From Verrucomicrobia bacterium SCGC AAA164-M04 (GTDB lineage: Bacteria > Verrucomicrobiota > Verrucomicrobiae > Verrucomicrobiales > Akkermansiaceae), in the NCBI GenBank assembly GCA_000383735.1, contig KB912137.1, positions 5,266-22,248 on the forward strand: a stretch of 16,983 nucleotides of DNA. Direction: 5' to 3'. Positions 1 through 8,536 of the stretch are shown one piece after another. Numbering within the stretch: position 1 is the stretch's first letter; every line of letters begins with the position of its first letter. The notes beneath the pieces are model-generated. The model saw only the letters and a list, made by a program, of their open reading frames with translations. It was not told the DNA's origin and made no database searches. The translations under genes and the position numbers were made by a program.

Positions 1-365
1 CTTCCACTATTAGTTGAGTGGTGCAGGCTCAAAGTGGCTGCAGCTTGATTGTAGGAAACGCTTGTTCCAATTGTTGCTCCACCGCTCTCCCAGATGACTC
101 CGTTACTTGTACTATCACCTGCGTTGAAATCAATCGAGACCGCAAAGGTAGCGTCCTTTGTAGTAACCGCCGCAACTCCACCAACAGTCCGATTTTGATA
201 CGTCGCGCTCTGCCCGATCGTATTGACAGTCTCGGAAGGCTCCCCGAGATCAGCCAGAGCACTCACACTGACAGTTTCCGATGAAGCAGCGCCAGTGAGA
301 AAGGCACTTAGAGCAGCGGTTCCCAGACAGACTGCGGAAAGAAGAGAAGAACAGAGATCTTTCAT
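1..365 (-). CDS. Secreted LamG-like protein, N-terminal part (cut by window edge)
   Basis: An uninterrupted minus-strand frame runs from ATG at 365-363 to the window edge (121 codons), so the C-terminus is missing. The product begins MKDLCSSLLSAVCLGTAAL, a typical Sec signal peptide, with a likely cut near residue 29 (AAS|ETV). The mature part is rich in Ser, Thr, Ala and Gly. The stretch VIWESGG (about 92-98) followed by alternating beta-type segments (about 74-117) resembles the LamG / concanavalin-like sandwich of many Verrucomicrobia surface proteins, which usually bind carbohydrate or act as adhesion modules. The frame is divergent from the sulfatase at 606. No clear Shine-Dalgarno sequence precedes the ATG. 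That it is a real coding frame is fairly certain; the LamG assignment is from pattern only. Confidence 0.7.
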   Translation of the reverse strand, partial: MKDLCSSLLSAVCLGTAALSAFLTGAASSETVSVSALADLGEPSETVNTIGQSATYQNRTVGGVAAVTTKDATFAVSIDFNAGDSTSNGVIWESGGATIGTSVSYNQAAATLSLHHSTNSG

Positions 366-536
366 TAACTAGGTGTAACAAAATCACAGAGCCCAAAGCA
401 ATCTGACTTTTCGATAATCATTAAACGACGGATGCTCAGGACGGAAGAACTCTTCCCACAAAGATAATCCTTGATCAGGTTTGCATTAGAATTCGGCTAT
501 TGCAGGGTGGGCAGACACTGTTTTAAATTCCCTCCT

Positions 537-566
537 TTGACTCCCGATACCTCGGCCAGACCTAAT
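537..566 (+). promoter_or_regulatory. Possible sigma70-like promoter of the first sulfatase
   Basis: TTGACT at 537-542 is a good -35-like hexamer. CCTAAT at 561-566, 18 bases later, is a weak -10; the adjacent A/T stretch TAATAATAAA (563-572) could also serve but is spaced too far. It sits about 40 bases before the ATG at 606 in the divergent region 366-605, in which I see no other structure. Speculative, since sigma factor preferences in this lineage differ from E. coli. Confidence 0.2.
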
Positions 567-605
567 AATAAAGGCAGACGGTTTTCTATCCAAATTTCAT
601 AACTT

Positions 606-1985
606 ATGCGTTTTCTACTCTTCTTTGCTTACTTCACCTCTCTCGCCGCGAAACCGAACCTTCTCCTGATAACCGTCGATGATATGAATCGTGACTCGAT
701 TGGCTCCTACGGCTGCTCAATCAAGAATATCACTCCAAACATCGACCGACTTGCCGCTGAAGGCATTCGCTTCGACCGTGGCTTCGTGAACGTCGCGATC
801 TGTATGCCTTGTCGTGCTGTCCTGATGACCGGCCGCTATCCGCAAACCAGCGGCGCACTCGGGTTCGACAAAATTAACCCTGAAGTGCCCAGCCTCCCCG
901 AGGCGCTTGATAAGGCCGGCTATTACAACAGTCTGATCGGCAAGGAAATCCACGTGGTGCCCTCTCGTCACAAAGCCTTCCACCGAATCGACAAACAAAA
1001 AGATCTCGGCGGAGGCCGCAGTGCCAGCGCCTATGCCAAGGCTGTCCGTGCTTCAATCGAAGAAGCCAATGACGCCGACAAACCATTCTTTATCATGGCC
1101 AACGCGGCCGACCCGCACCGTCCCTTTGCCGGGGCGAAGGGCGATTCCTTCAAAAAGATCCCGTTCCCACGAAAGATCGATCCAAAACAAGTTCCGGTGC
1201 CCGGCTTCCTTCCAGATCTTCCCGAAATCCGAACCGAATTGGCAACCTATTTTCAATCCGTCGCTCGTGCCGATCAGGTGGTTGGAGCAGTCCTCGATGA
1301 GTTGGAAAAAAGCGGCCAAGCCGACAACACCTTGGTCCTCTTCTTGAGCGATCACGGCATGCCTCTACCCTATGCAAAGACCAATTGCTACCTTGCCTCG
1401 AACATCACGCCCTTCATCCTGCGCTGGCCCGGCCACATCAAACCCGGAGTGACCGATGAAAAGAATTTCGTCAGCACCATCGATGTCGCTCCGACTTTTC
1501 TCGCTGCCGCCGGTGTCGAGAATCTAGAAGGCGCCAACGGCCTTTCCCTGCTCCCTCTTATGAAGGGGCTTAAACAAGCAAATCGTAATCGGGTCTTCAC
1601 CTTCCATGAGCGCCCCTACTCGCGAAAGCACCTGCCGATGCGCGCCATCAATAATGGTGACTTCCTCTATATCTGGAACGGCTGGTCGGACGGCAAGACG
1701 CAGTTCCGTAACGAATCGATGAGCGGCCTCACCTTCAAGGCAATGAAGAATGCGAAAGACCCAAAGGTCCGTGCTCGCGCTGATTTCTATCTCCATCGCA
1801 CCCGCGAGGAACTCTACGACCTACGAAAAGACCCAGATTGCCTAAAGAACCTACTTGGTAAACCAAGTGACAATCAATCGGGCCAAGTCAGCGCTATGAC
1901 CAAGGCCCTGTGGCATTGGATGAAAGACGTCGATGATCCCGATTTGGAGCTTTTCCAAAAACAAGTCGAGCTAGCATTGGACTAA
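606..1985 (+). CDS. Secreted type I sulfatase (N-sulfoglucosamine sulfohydrolase-like)
   Basis: A 459-residue member of the alkaline-phosphatase-like sulfatase family (S1), which hydrolyses sulfate esters or N-sulfates of glycans. A short signal peptide (1-15, SLAA|KPN) predicts export. Visible active-site elements are the metal ligands in TVDDMN (D25, D26), the formylglycine motif C66-M-P-C-R70 (canonical CxPxR), GKEIH (113 region), DPHRPF (H171), LFLSDHG (D249, H250) and K258. GKEIHVVP in place of GKWHLG, and DPHRPF, recall the SGSH / S1_8-type branch; the exact substrate cannot be read. Length is normal and the frame is complete. C66 must be converted to formylglycine by a maturase that is not in this window. 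The ATG lacks a clear Shine-Dalgarno sequence. It is first of three co-oriented genes, but 151 bases separate it from the next, so cotranscription is uncertain. Confidence 0.93.
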   Translation: MRFLLFFAYFTSLAAKPNLLLITVDDMNRDSIGSYGCSIKNITPNIDRLAAEGIRFDRGFVNVAICMPCRAVLMTGRYPQTSGALGFDKINPEVPSLPEALDKAGYYNSLIGKEIHVVPSRHKAFHRIDKQKDLGGGRSASAYAKAVRASIEEANDADKPFFIMANAADPHRPFAGAKGDSFKKIPFPRKIDPKQVPVPGFLPDLPEIRTELATYFQSVARADQVVGAVLDELEKSGQADNTLVLFLSDHGMPLPYAKTNCYLASNITPFILRWPGHIKPGVTDEKNFVSTIDVAPTFLAAAGVENLEGANGLSLLPLMKGLKQANRNRVFTFHERPYSRKHLPMRAINNGDFLYIWNGWSDGKTQFRNESMSGLTFKAMKNAKDPKVRARADFYLHRTREELYDLRKDPDCLKNLLGKPSDNQSGQVSAMTKALWHWMKDVDDPDLELFQKQVELALD

Positions 1986-1997
1986 TCCACTCTCAAC

Positions 1998-2036
1998 CAC
2001 AGCCCCGGCTTCCCTCTCCGCCAAAAGCAGATTCCT
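1998..2036 (+). repeat. Intergenic 39-base repeat, copy A
   Basis: Begins 12 bases after the sulfatase stop. The core CTTCCCT at 2009 is followed by CGCCAAAAG and ATTCCT. Aligned without gaps against copy B (3148-3186) I count 30 of 39 identical positions, 24 of 28 in the core. No obvious stem-loop with a T-run is present. Function unknown. Confidence 0.6.
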
Positions 2037-2136
2037 CTCCATCTCTTATCTCGCATATCACTCGCCGTTTCGGGACTTTCAAAAACAAGGAAATCGAGAT
2101 CGACTTTCACCTCAAATCGCCAATTGTCCGGCTCTT

Positions 2137-3102
2137 ATGGCAGCCGCTCTAGATCTCGTCGTCCTCTTTGAAAATGAGGCCTGGCAACAACCACTCTTCG
2201 ATGTCCTCGACCAACGTGGGATTGCTTATGAAAAATATGATCTTAAATCTGCGGCCTTTGGTGGACATGATCTTCCCAAAGCTCGACTCTACTTTAACCA
2301 AGCAAGCCCGAGTGCCTACGTCCGAGGCCGCCTGAGGGTCGTTCCATTCACGCTAGCCTTACTCAAGAACCTTCAAATACAGGGAGCTGAAGTTCTCAAT
2401 GGCATCGATGTCTTTTCCTTCGAACTCTCAAAGAGCGCGCAAATCGCTAAGCTCAACGAACTCGAGATCGATCACCCGCGCTCTATCATTTTCAATGACG
2501 CCGAGGCCTTGGCAGGCCGGAATGACTTATCTTTCCCGGCAATGCTAAAGCCAGAACAAGGTGGCAGCGGTGCTCGCATGAATCAACTCGACTCCCTCGA
2601 CGAACTCCGCGAGCTGCTCGCCAAGAATCCCAACCTTTGGGAGCCCGACCAACTCTTACTCTTTCAGGAATATCTCCCTCATAATCCAGAGGTTGGTATC
2701 GTCCGCATGGAGTTTCTCGGAGAGGAACTTCTCTATGCGATGCGAATCGTCACCCATGGCCGCTTCAATCTATGCCCTTCCGAAGCCTGTAATCCAGTCG
2801 AGGCCGGTAAAGAAGGAGCCTGCGCCATTCCCGACCCTCAGGAAACTGACGCCAGACCGGTTGAATTCTATCCCTACCTCGATCTTCCAGCTGAAGCTCT
2901 CAAAGCAGGAAAGCAGATTGTCAAAAGCGCCAAGATGGATGTTGCAGGAATCGAATATCTTGAAACGCCAGATGGTCGCCGTGTCTTCTATGACATCAAC
3001 GCCAACTCCAATCTCCGCAAGCCTATCGGAGAAGCATTCGGTTTTGACCCCTTCGAAAGGGTCGCTGATTTTTTAGAACAAAAATTACAGAGCGTAAGAT
3101 AG
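2137..3102 (+). CDS. ATP-grasp family ligase (RimK-like)
   Basis: A 321-residue cytoplasmic protein with no signal peptide. It shows the ATP-grasp plan: an N-terminal Rossmann-like substrate lobe (about 1-95), then an ATP-binding lobe with FPAMLKPEQGGSGARM (133-148; K138 and the Gly-rich loop bind nucleotide phosphates), the hinge-type QEYLP (177-181), and the Mg-binding end YDINANSN (285-292, D286 and N288/N290). These enzymes join a carboxylate, through an acyl-phosphate, to an amine or thiol. The closest-looking branch is RimK / glutathione synthetase-like, but the substrate cannot be inferred. Length fits a stand-alone ligase. It lies between a secreted sulfatase and a secreted CotH-kinase protein and is flanked by copies A and B of the intergenic repeat. 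No Shine-Dalgarno sequence is visible before the ATG. Family assignment is strong, function open. Confidence 0.88.
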   Translation: MAAALDLVVLFENEAWQQPLFDVLDQRGIAYEKYDLKSAAFGGHDLPKARLYFNQASPSAYVRGRLRVVPFTLALLKNLQIQGAEVLNGIDVFSFELSKSAQIAKLNELEIDHPRSIIFNDAEALAGRNDLSFPAMLKPEQGGSGARMNQLDSLDELRELLAKNPNLWEPDQLLLFQEYLPHNPEVGIVRMEFLGEELLYAMRIVTHGRFNLCPSEACNPVEAGKEGACAIPDPQETDARPVEFYPYLDLPAEALKAGKQIVKSAKMDVAGIEYLETPDGRRVFYDINANSNLRKPIGEAFGFDPFERVADFLEQKLQSVR

Positions 3103-3112
3103 GGCTATAACT

Positions 3113-3155
3113 TTGCTGGGAGCTTGTATTTTTTGATCTCGTTGCGACCCAGCAA
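3113..3155 (+). terminator. Inverted repeat after the ATP-grasp gene (possible terminator)
   Basis: A perfect 8-base inverted repeat, TTGCTGGG at 3113-3120 and CCCAGCAA at 3148-3155, with a 27-base loop that contains TTTTTT. There is no T-run after the right arm, so a classical intrinsic terminator is doubtful. The right arm is also the first part of repeat copy B. It may instead act in the leader of the CotH-kinase gene that starts at 3195. Confidence 0.3.
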
Positions 3156-3186
3156 CACCTTCCCTTTACGCCAAAAGAAAATTCCT
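3148..3186 (+). repeat. Intergenic 39-base repeat, copy B
   Basis: Begins 45 bases after the ATP-grasp stop and ends 8 bases before the GTG of the CotH-kinase gene. It shares 30 of 39 positions with copy A and 27 of 39 with copy C by hand alignment. The core reads CTTCCCTTTACGCCAAAAG, then ATTCCT. Its left edge forms the right arm of the inverted repeat starting at 3113. Confidence 0.6.
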
Positions 3187-3194
3187 AACAGTCA

Positions 3195-6100
3195 GTGAAA
3201 GTTCCCAATAATTGCCAATCTCTCCTTCTTTTATTGGCTCCTATCGCCGCTTCCGCTGCGCCCTACTCCGTAGAGGTTCTCGCGGATAACCCGGTGGCTT
3301 TTTACCGACTCAGCGAAACTTCGGGAGCCACAGTCGCACTCGATTCCTCTCCCAACGGGAACCACGCCACCTTCGTTGGAACGGCTTTCCCAACTCTTGG
3401 AGTCACCGGGCTCACAGAAGAAGCCAATACCGCTGCAGAATTTAGTGGTAGCTCGACAAGCAAGTCACGCATCCTCACTCCACCACTTTTTAATCCCGCT
3501 CTCACAAGTTTCACGATCGAGGCGCTTTTCAAAACCGACGCCACTTCCCAACAAGCGGTCGTCCAACAAGACGGAGGAAAAGGGCGCACGCTCTTTTTCA
3601 TTTCTTCAAGTAATAATGACATTCGCAGTTTCCTTGGCGGTGCCACAAGGAGTAGCGGAACTTCAGCGGTCGTGGAAAAAGTGCATCACGGAGCTCTCGT
3701 CTACGATGACTCTACCAACAAGTGGACCTGGTATATCGACGGAGTCGCCACGGCCTCGGGCACGGTCAACCCAGAGTCATCGAACGGAGGTTTCTTCATT
3801 GGAATTCATAAGAACCTCAATGGAAATTACTTCGACGGGACAATCGACGAAGTGGCCTTCTACACTCACGCTCTCCCAGCCTCACGTATCGCAGAGCACG
3901 TTGCGGCGATGGAAACCTCGCCCCTCTTAAACTCCTTCACTGGAGCCCCGGTAAGCATTGCAAGCGGCGACAGCGCCACACTCTCGTGGGACATTGCTCC
4001 TGAAGTCACCGCACTTTCCATCAGTCAAGATATTGGTGATGTCCTGCCTCTCACTACAAATGGAATCGGCGACCTCAGGGTCTCCCCGGTCGTCACAACT
4101 GCCTACACTCTCACTGCCACCAGCCCTAGCGGAACCGCTACCGAATCCGTGATCATTTACGTCGACGAGCCAGCAAACTTTCGCCTCAATGAGTTCGTCG
4201 CCCAAAACGCCGGGCCTGTCTCTGATGAAGACGGGGACGAGACCGACTGGATTGAAATCAAAAACACCAGTAACACTCCTAGCGACCTCGCCGGATTCTA
4301 TCTCACCGACGATCCCACTAACCTTACCAAGTGGCAATTTCCCTCGACTGCCTTAGAGGCTGGCGAACTCATGCTCGTCTTTGCTTCTGACAAAAATCGC
4401 GCAGTTTCAGGTAATCAACTGCACACCAATTTTAAGCTCTCCTCAAATGGGGAATATCTCGCTCTTGTCGAGCCCAATGGCTTGACCATCCACGATGAGA
4501 TTGCTCCATCCTACCCTCCCCAGTATGTCGGCAGCTCCTATGGTCGTCTCGCAGATGACAGCTCGGGTTACTTTTCCGAATCTACGCCGGACGCAGAAAA
4601 CGGCACCACGACTTTCAGCGGTTTCGTTGAAGAAGAAGTTCTAGCCGATATCCCGCGCGGATTCTACGACGCCCCATTTCTGGTCGGACTCAGCAGCTCC
4701 GATTCCGCTCTAGCCATTCGCTACACGACGAACGGATCTCCCCCCACCGCGTCCACGGGAACGGTTTACAGCACTCCGATTTCCATCAACTCCACAACCA
4801 TCCTCCGAGCTGCTGCTTTTCGCCCCGGAGAAACACCGCGAAAAATCACCACGGTCACCTACCTCTTCCTTGATGACATCATCAACCAACCCTCCTCCCC
4901 TTCTGGTTACCCTTCCATCTGGCAACCCGGCACAAGCGCTGACTATGCCATGACTTCAAGCGTTGCTCCTGACAAAGATATTATCGATGCCCTCATGGCT
5001 CTTCCAACAGTCTCAGTTGCCATGCCCATCGACGATCTTTTCAACAACAATGCTGACCCCGCCTCCGGGGGTATTTATGCAAACTCGACCATCGCCCGCG
5101 GTTTCCCTTGGGAACGCGCCTGCTCAGCGGAATTCTTTGGATTCCCACACGGCCAAGAACTACAGATTGACTGCGGGATGCGCGTCTTCGGGAATGCCAG
5201 CCGCTGGACCTCCCGCCCAAAACACAATCTCCGTCTCGTCTTCCGCTCGGCCTATGGCCCCTCTGAACTCGACTTCCCAGTTTTTGGAAACGATGCCTGG
5301 CCAGACAAGGTCAATAGCTACCTCCTCCGTGGACAGAATGGCGATTCATGGTTTCACCCAACTCAGAGCTCACGTAATGAAGCGCTCTATATTCGAGACC
5401 AACTCGCCCGCAGTCTGCAACTTGCGATGGACCGCCCAGCCAATTTCCAAGAACACGTTCATCTTTACCTCAACGGAATCTACTGGGGCCTCTTCCACAC
5501 TCTCGATCGTAATGAAGACAACTCGATGGCGCAGCGATTCGGCGGCGCAAAAGAGGATTGGGACGTCATCAAATCTTCACGGACAAATGGCATGGAAGCG
5601 ATCGACGGAGATCTTACCGCCTGGAATGCCATGCTCACCCAGGCTGAAGCCGGGCTCGCCGGAACAACAGAATATGCCGCGATGGAACAACTGATCGATA
5701 TCGACAACCTGATCGATTACCTCCTCGTCAACTTCTACGATGGTAATACCGACTGGGATGATAACAACTTCCAGGCGGCGCGAAGAAAAACAGGCGATGA
5801 CCGCTGGCGCATCTTCGTCTGGGACTCCGAGCGCACATTCCGCGGTGCCTCTGATAATCAAACCAACAAGAACTTCGCCAACCGGACGACCCGTCTTCAC
5901 AAAAAGCTCCGAGACAATGCTGAATATCGTCTGCGCTTTGCAGACCGCATTCACAGACACTTTTTCAACAACGGCGTGCTCACCCCGAGCAGCGTCGCCA
6001 ACGAACTCGACAAATGGATCAACACTCTTGAATTGCCACTGATCGCCGAGTCTGCTCGTTGGGGAGATGCGCAACAGGCCAACCCAGTTGGAATGACACG

Positions 6101-7334
6101 ATGGCAGACCGAAATCAACTATCAGAAAAACACCTATCTCCCCAACCGTACTGCCACCGTCCTAAACCAGTTTCGGTCACAAGACCTCTACCCGTCGGTT
6201 GCAGCACCAAGCTTTAGCCAACACGGAGGGAATGTGAGCACGGGCTTACAGCTTACCATGACCGCGCCGGCCGGCACGATCTATTACACGCTCGACGGAA
6301 GCGACCCCCGTGATGCCTCCATCGCGAGCCCGAACATTTCCGCAAGCGCACTCAAATATAACCCGAACATAAGCCCCGTGATTGTATCCTCGACTCACGC
6401 CAAAGCACGCGTCTTGTCAGGAGCAACTTGGAGCGCACTCAATGAGGCCTCCTTTTTTGTCGACGCTATTCCCGCCGACAGCACTAACCTCGTCATTTCT
6501 GAACTCAACTACCATCCACAAAGCGACGACGATGCCGTGGAGTTCATCGAACTCATGAATATTGGCAATAATGCTATCGATCTTAGCGGAGTAGAATTCA
6601 TCCGCGGCGTTACTTTTAACTTTGATCAAAATAGCACCCTCTCCATCCCTATTCTCGCCCCGGAAGAGCGGATTGTGCTCGTTGGAAAATCCGCTGACTT
6701 TGCCATCGAATATCCTGGAATTCCCATCGCCGGAGAATTCATTGGCGACCTCTCCAACACCGGCGAAAACATCACCCTCCTCGCCGCTGACGGAAGCACT
6801 ATCAAGGACTTCCACTACAACGACAAACTCCCTTGGCCGACCAGCCCCGACGGCACAGGCTTCACCCTTGTGCTTATCGCTCCTGACAAAAACCCTGACC
6901 CTCAACTCTCGACCTCCTGGCGCTCCAGCGCCGCCAGAGGAGGTAACCCCACTACTAGCGACGCCCTTTTCTTCACTGGAGACCCTACCGCCGACTTGGA
7001 TTCCGATGGCATGACTGCTCTCCTCGAATACGCTCTCGGCACTGACGATTCCGCTCACAATCAAGCCAACAACATTTACGATCTCACTGGTTCGCAAAAT
7101 AATCTCACCTTCGTCTTACAGCGAAACCTCAGTGCCGATGACACCATTGTTGCCCTTCAAACTTCCTCTGACCTTCAAACCTGGGTCAGCGCTGATGGAC
7201 TTCTCGAGTTGAGCAAGGAAGAAAACCTCGGCAACGGCAACGCCCGCTTCATATGGTCCCTCCGACCTTCCACCGAAACCGGAACTCAGCTCTTTGTCCG
7301 TCTCAAGGTCGAATTAAGAACATCGCCAAAATAA
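3195..7334 (+). CDS. Secreted CotH-kinase mosaic protein with LamG, lamin-tail and chitobiase C-terminal-like domains
   Basis: A 1379-residue exported protein starting at GTG; its signal peptide ends near residue 22 (AASAA|PYS). Domains in order: LamG-like (about 25-240, closing with IDEVAFYTHAL); Ig-like (about 243-325); lamin-tail LTD (about 329-470, DWIEIKN); chitobiase/hexosaminidase C-terminal-like (about 480-560, IRYTTNGSPP); CotH kinase (about 601-890); second chitobiase-like (about 1004-1090, YYTLDGSDP); second LTD (about 1098-1230); and a tail with DLDSDGMTALLEYALGTD (about 1268-1285) and SSDLQTW. CotH signatures are LDRNED (D771, N773), DWDDNN (853-858) and WDSE (D877), matching the family's metal/ATP-binding acidic residues. 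Bacterial and fungal CotH proteins are secreted atypical kinases that phosphorylate spore-coat or surface proteins; the target here is unknown. No Shine-Dalgarno sequence; repeat copy B lies just upstream. Confidence 0.9.
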   Translation: MKVPNNCQSLLLLLAPIAASAAPYSVEVLADNPVAFYRLSETSGATVALDSSPNGNHATFVGTAFPTLGVTGLTEEANTAAEFSGSSTSKSRILTPPLFNPALTSFTIEALFKTDATSQQAVVQQDGGKGRTLFFISSSNNDIRSFLGGATRSSGTSAVVEKVHHGALVYDDSTNKWTWYIDGVATASGTVNPESSNGGFFIGIHKNLNGNYFDGTIDEVAFYTHALPASRIAEHVAAMETSPLLNSFTGAPVSIASGDSATLSWDIAPEVTALSISQDIGDVLPLTTNGIGDLRVSPVVTTAYTLTATSPSGTATESVIIYVDEPANFRLNEFVAQNAGPVSDEDGDETDWIEIKNTSNTPSDLAGFYLTDDPTNLTKWQFPSTALEAGELMLVFASDKNRAVSGNQLHTNFKLSSNGEYLALVEPNGLTIHDEIAPSYPPQYVGSSYGRLADDSSGYFSESTPDAENGTTTFSGFVEEEVLADIPRGFYDAPFLVGLSSSDSALAIRYTTNGSPPTASTGTVYSTPISINSTTILRAAAFRPGETPRKITTVTYLFLDDIINQPSSPSGYPSIWQPGTSADYAMTSSVAPDKDIIDALMALPTVSVAMPIDDLFNNNADPASGGIYANSTIARGFPWERACSAEFFGFPHGQELQIDCGMRVFGNASRWTSRPKHNLRLVFRSAYGPSELDFPVFGNDAWPDKVNSYLLRGQNGDSWFHPTQSSRNEALYIRDQLARSLQLAMDRPANFQEHVHLYLNGIYWGLFHTLDRNEDNSMAQRFGGAKEDWDVIKSSRTNGMEAIDGDLTAWNAMLTQAEAGLAGTTEYAAMEQLIDIDNLIDYLLVNFYDGNTDWDDNNFQAARRKTGDDRWRIFVWDSERTFRGASDNQTNKNFANRTTRLHKKLRDNAEYRLRFADRIHRHFFNNGVLTPSSVANELDKWINTLELPLIAESARWGDAQQANPVGMTRWQTEINYQKNTYLPNRTATVLNQFRSQDLYPSVAAPSFSQHGGNVSTGLQLTMTAPAGTIYYTLDGSDPRDASIASPNISASALKYNPNISPVIVSSTHAKARVLSGATWSALNEASFFVDAIPADSTNLVISELNYHPQSDDDAVEFIELMNIGNNAIDLSGVEFIRGVTFNFDQNSTLSIPILAPEERIVLVGKSADFAIEYPGIPIAGEFIGDLSNTGENITLLAADGSTIKDFHYNDKLPWPTSPDGTGFTLVLIAPDKNPDPQLSTSWRSSAARGGNPTTSDALFFTGDPTADLDSDGMTALLEYALGTDDSAHNQANNIYDLTGSQNNLTFVLQRNLSADDTIVALQTSSDLQTWVSADGLLELSKEENLGNGNARFIWSLRPSTETGTQLFVRLKVELRTSPK

Positions 7335-7380
7335 GATTCATTAATCAATAGGATCTCCCTTCCCACCGCTATGTGATTAG

Positions 7381-7419
7381 CCCAGTATCAACTTCCCCTT
7401 TTGATGAGAGTAAATTCCC
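7381..7419 (+). repeat. Intergenic 39-base repeat, copy C (diverged)
   Basis: Begins 46 bases after the stop of the CotH-kinase gene, in the same orientation and register as copies A and B. It starts CCCAGTATCAA, then CTTCCCCTTTTG, and ends AAATTCC. I count 27 of 39 identities with copy B. The CGCCAAAAG centre is the least conserved part. Lies in the 188-base gap before the convergent TIM-barrel gene; the rest of that gap shows nothing I can name. Confidence 0.4.
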
Positions 7420-7522
7420 AGTAGCGAGGTCAGTTTAAGCCCCGTTAATTTAGGGTTACCCCCCACTTTAGGAGTCCTTCATATCCCCCGCGATGGGAGA
7501 ACCAAAATTGTAAATGTATCGC

Positions 7523-8536
7523 TTAAATTACCCCACGATTTTTAAGGTTGTTAAGACGTCGGACCGTGTCAACAAGCCCATCGACCACCACCTCAATATA
7601 AGTTCGCCCCATCGTGGTATCGACTCCATGACCAGGCACCAACTCGCGAAGCTCGGCAAAAGCTTGGTCGTCATGGCGGAATAACTCAACGAACGCGCTA
7701 GGGAGTTTCCCAGTTTCCGCGTTGGCCCTAAGGAGCGCACTTACCCAACCATCGTCAGAAGAAAGGCATCCACGAGTTGTAGGCGCAGAACAATGAAATG
7801 GTCCGATCTGATCATTCGCTCCCATTTCAGAAATAATTTGTGCATTTTCAGCCATCGAGAGTCCAGAGTCCCCACAGTGCGCGGCGTCGATGAGCGCCCT
7901 AAAAAATGGACGACCAACTTTTTCATTCAAACCATCAAGAATTGGTCGAATTTTCTCAAGTGAAGTGAATGTCGCAAATTCTCCAGGGCGTAAAAATTCG
8001 AGGTTCCAGTTCTTAACACATGAATTTGCAAGATCTGCCTCTTGGAATGCTCGAAGGTGGAGTTTGATATTCTGTGTGACTCTATCTTGGAAATCATTGT
8101 CGTCAGAAGGAGATGTTCCCTCCATCCATGGCTCAATTGAAGTAGAATTGATTTCAGTTGTATGATTACGTTTAGCAGCCTCAATATTGTGGAGCAGCTG
8201 GGCAACGGCCTCATCTTCATCCTCTGAGTTCATGGGATCAACTCCCCCAACCATCATCACTAATTGGGGCTCGATATTCAGTTCACGGAGATGCGCAATT
8301 AGCGCATCTTTCTCCGAAGGCAAGGTGTTTCCAAATGAAAGGAGTTGAATGAGATCAACTCTAACGGGGGAAAGCTCTAGAAGTTTCTTTGTTCCGGAAA
8401 CCACGACAAATTCTCCATCTTCATCTCGTGGGAGCAAACCCTCCCCGTTTGGAACTAAAGCCTCAAGAACACCAAGGTGAGTCCCAAGAATTCCCAATTT
8501 AATCCCAGAAATATTTTCGATCTTTCCCAGCTTCAT
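7523..8536 (-). CDS. Xylose-isomerase-like TIM-barrel protein (sugar phosphate isomerase/epimerase family)
   Basis: A 337-residue cytoplasmic protein. I choose ATG at 8536-8534; an in-frame TTG three codons upstream (8545) is also possible. Barrel strands carry a pattern expected of the AP-endonuclease-2 / sugar isomerase superfamily: NLEFL (E180), LIDAAHCGDSGL (D217 and H220, the D-x-x-H pair), PFHCSAP (H248) and FVELF (E284). Their spacing resembles that of the Glu-Asp-His-Glu metal site of keto-sugar 3-epimerases and hydroxypyruvate isomerase. Members interconvert ketoses or dehydro-sugars using a divalent metal. The C-terminal PGHGVDTTMGRTYIEVV (301-317) looks like a conserved family signature. 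No signal peptide. The gene is convergent with the CotH-kinase gene and divergent from 8613, and is visibly richer in A/T than its far neighbours. The specific reaction is not recognisable. Confidence 0.72.
   Translation of the reverse strand: MKLGKIENISGIKLGILGTHLGVLEALVPNGEGLLPRDEDGEFVVVSGTKKLLELSPVRVDLIQLLSFGNTLPSEKDALIAHLRELNIEPQLVMMVGGVDPMNSEDEDEAVAQLLHNIEAAKRNHTTEINSTSIEPWMEGTSPSDDNDFQDRVTQNIKLHLRAFQEADLANSCVKNWNLEFLRPGEFATFTSLEKIRPILDGLNEKVGRPFFRALIDAAHCGDSGLSMAENAQIISEMGANDQIGPFHCSAPTTRGCLSSDDGWVSALLRANAETGKLPSAFVELFRHDDQAFAELRELVPGHGVDTTMGRTYIEVVVDGLVDTVRRLNNLKNRGVI

Noticed and set aside
2009..2025. CCCTCTCCGCCA in repeat copy A looks like the 3' end of a tRNA-Ser (acceptor plus CCA), hinting at an att site or tRNA remnant.
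   Set aside because: No T-loop (GTTCRA-type) or other tRNA arms lie upstream, copies B and C do not keep the acceptor sequence, and no integrase is present.
3103..3194. Inverted repeat after the ATP-grasp gene as an integron attC site, with the gene as a cassette.
   Set aside because: The consensus 7-base R boxes with GTTRRRY are not present, and the right arm runs into the dispersed 39-base repeat.
5577..6074. Antisense frame (165 codons) within the CotH kinase region.
   Set aside because: Shadow of the catalytic domain coding frame on the other strand.
6417..7097. Long antisense frame (226 codons) opposite the end of the CotH-kinase gene.
   Set aside because: It mirrors codon bias of the strongly supported sense gene and encodes no recognisable domain.
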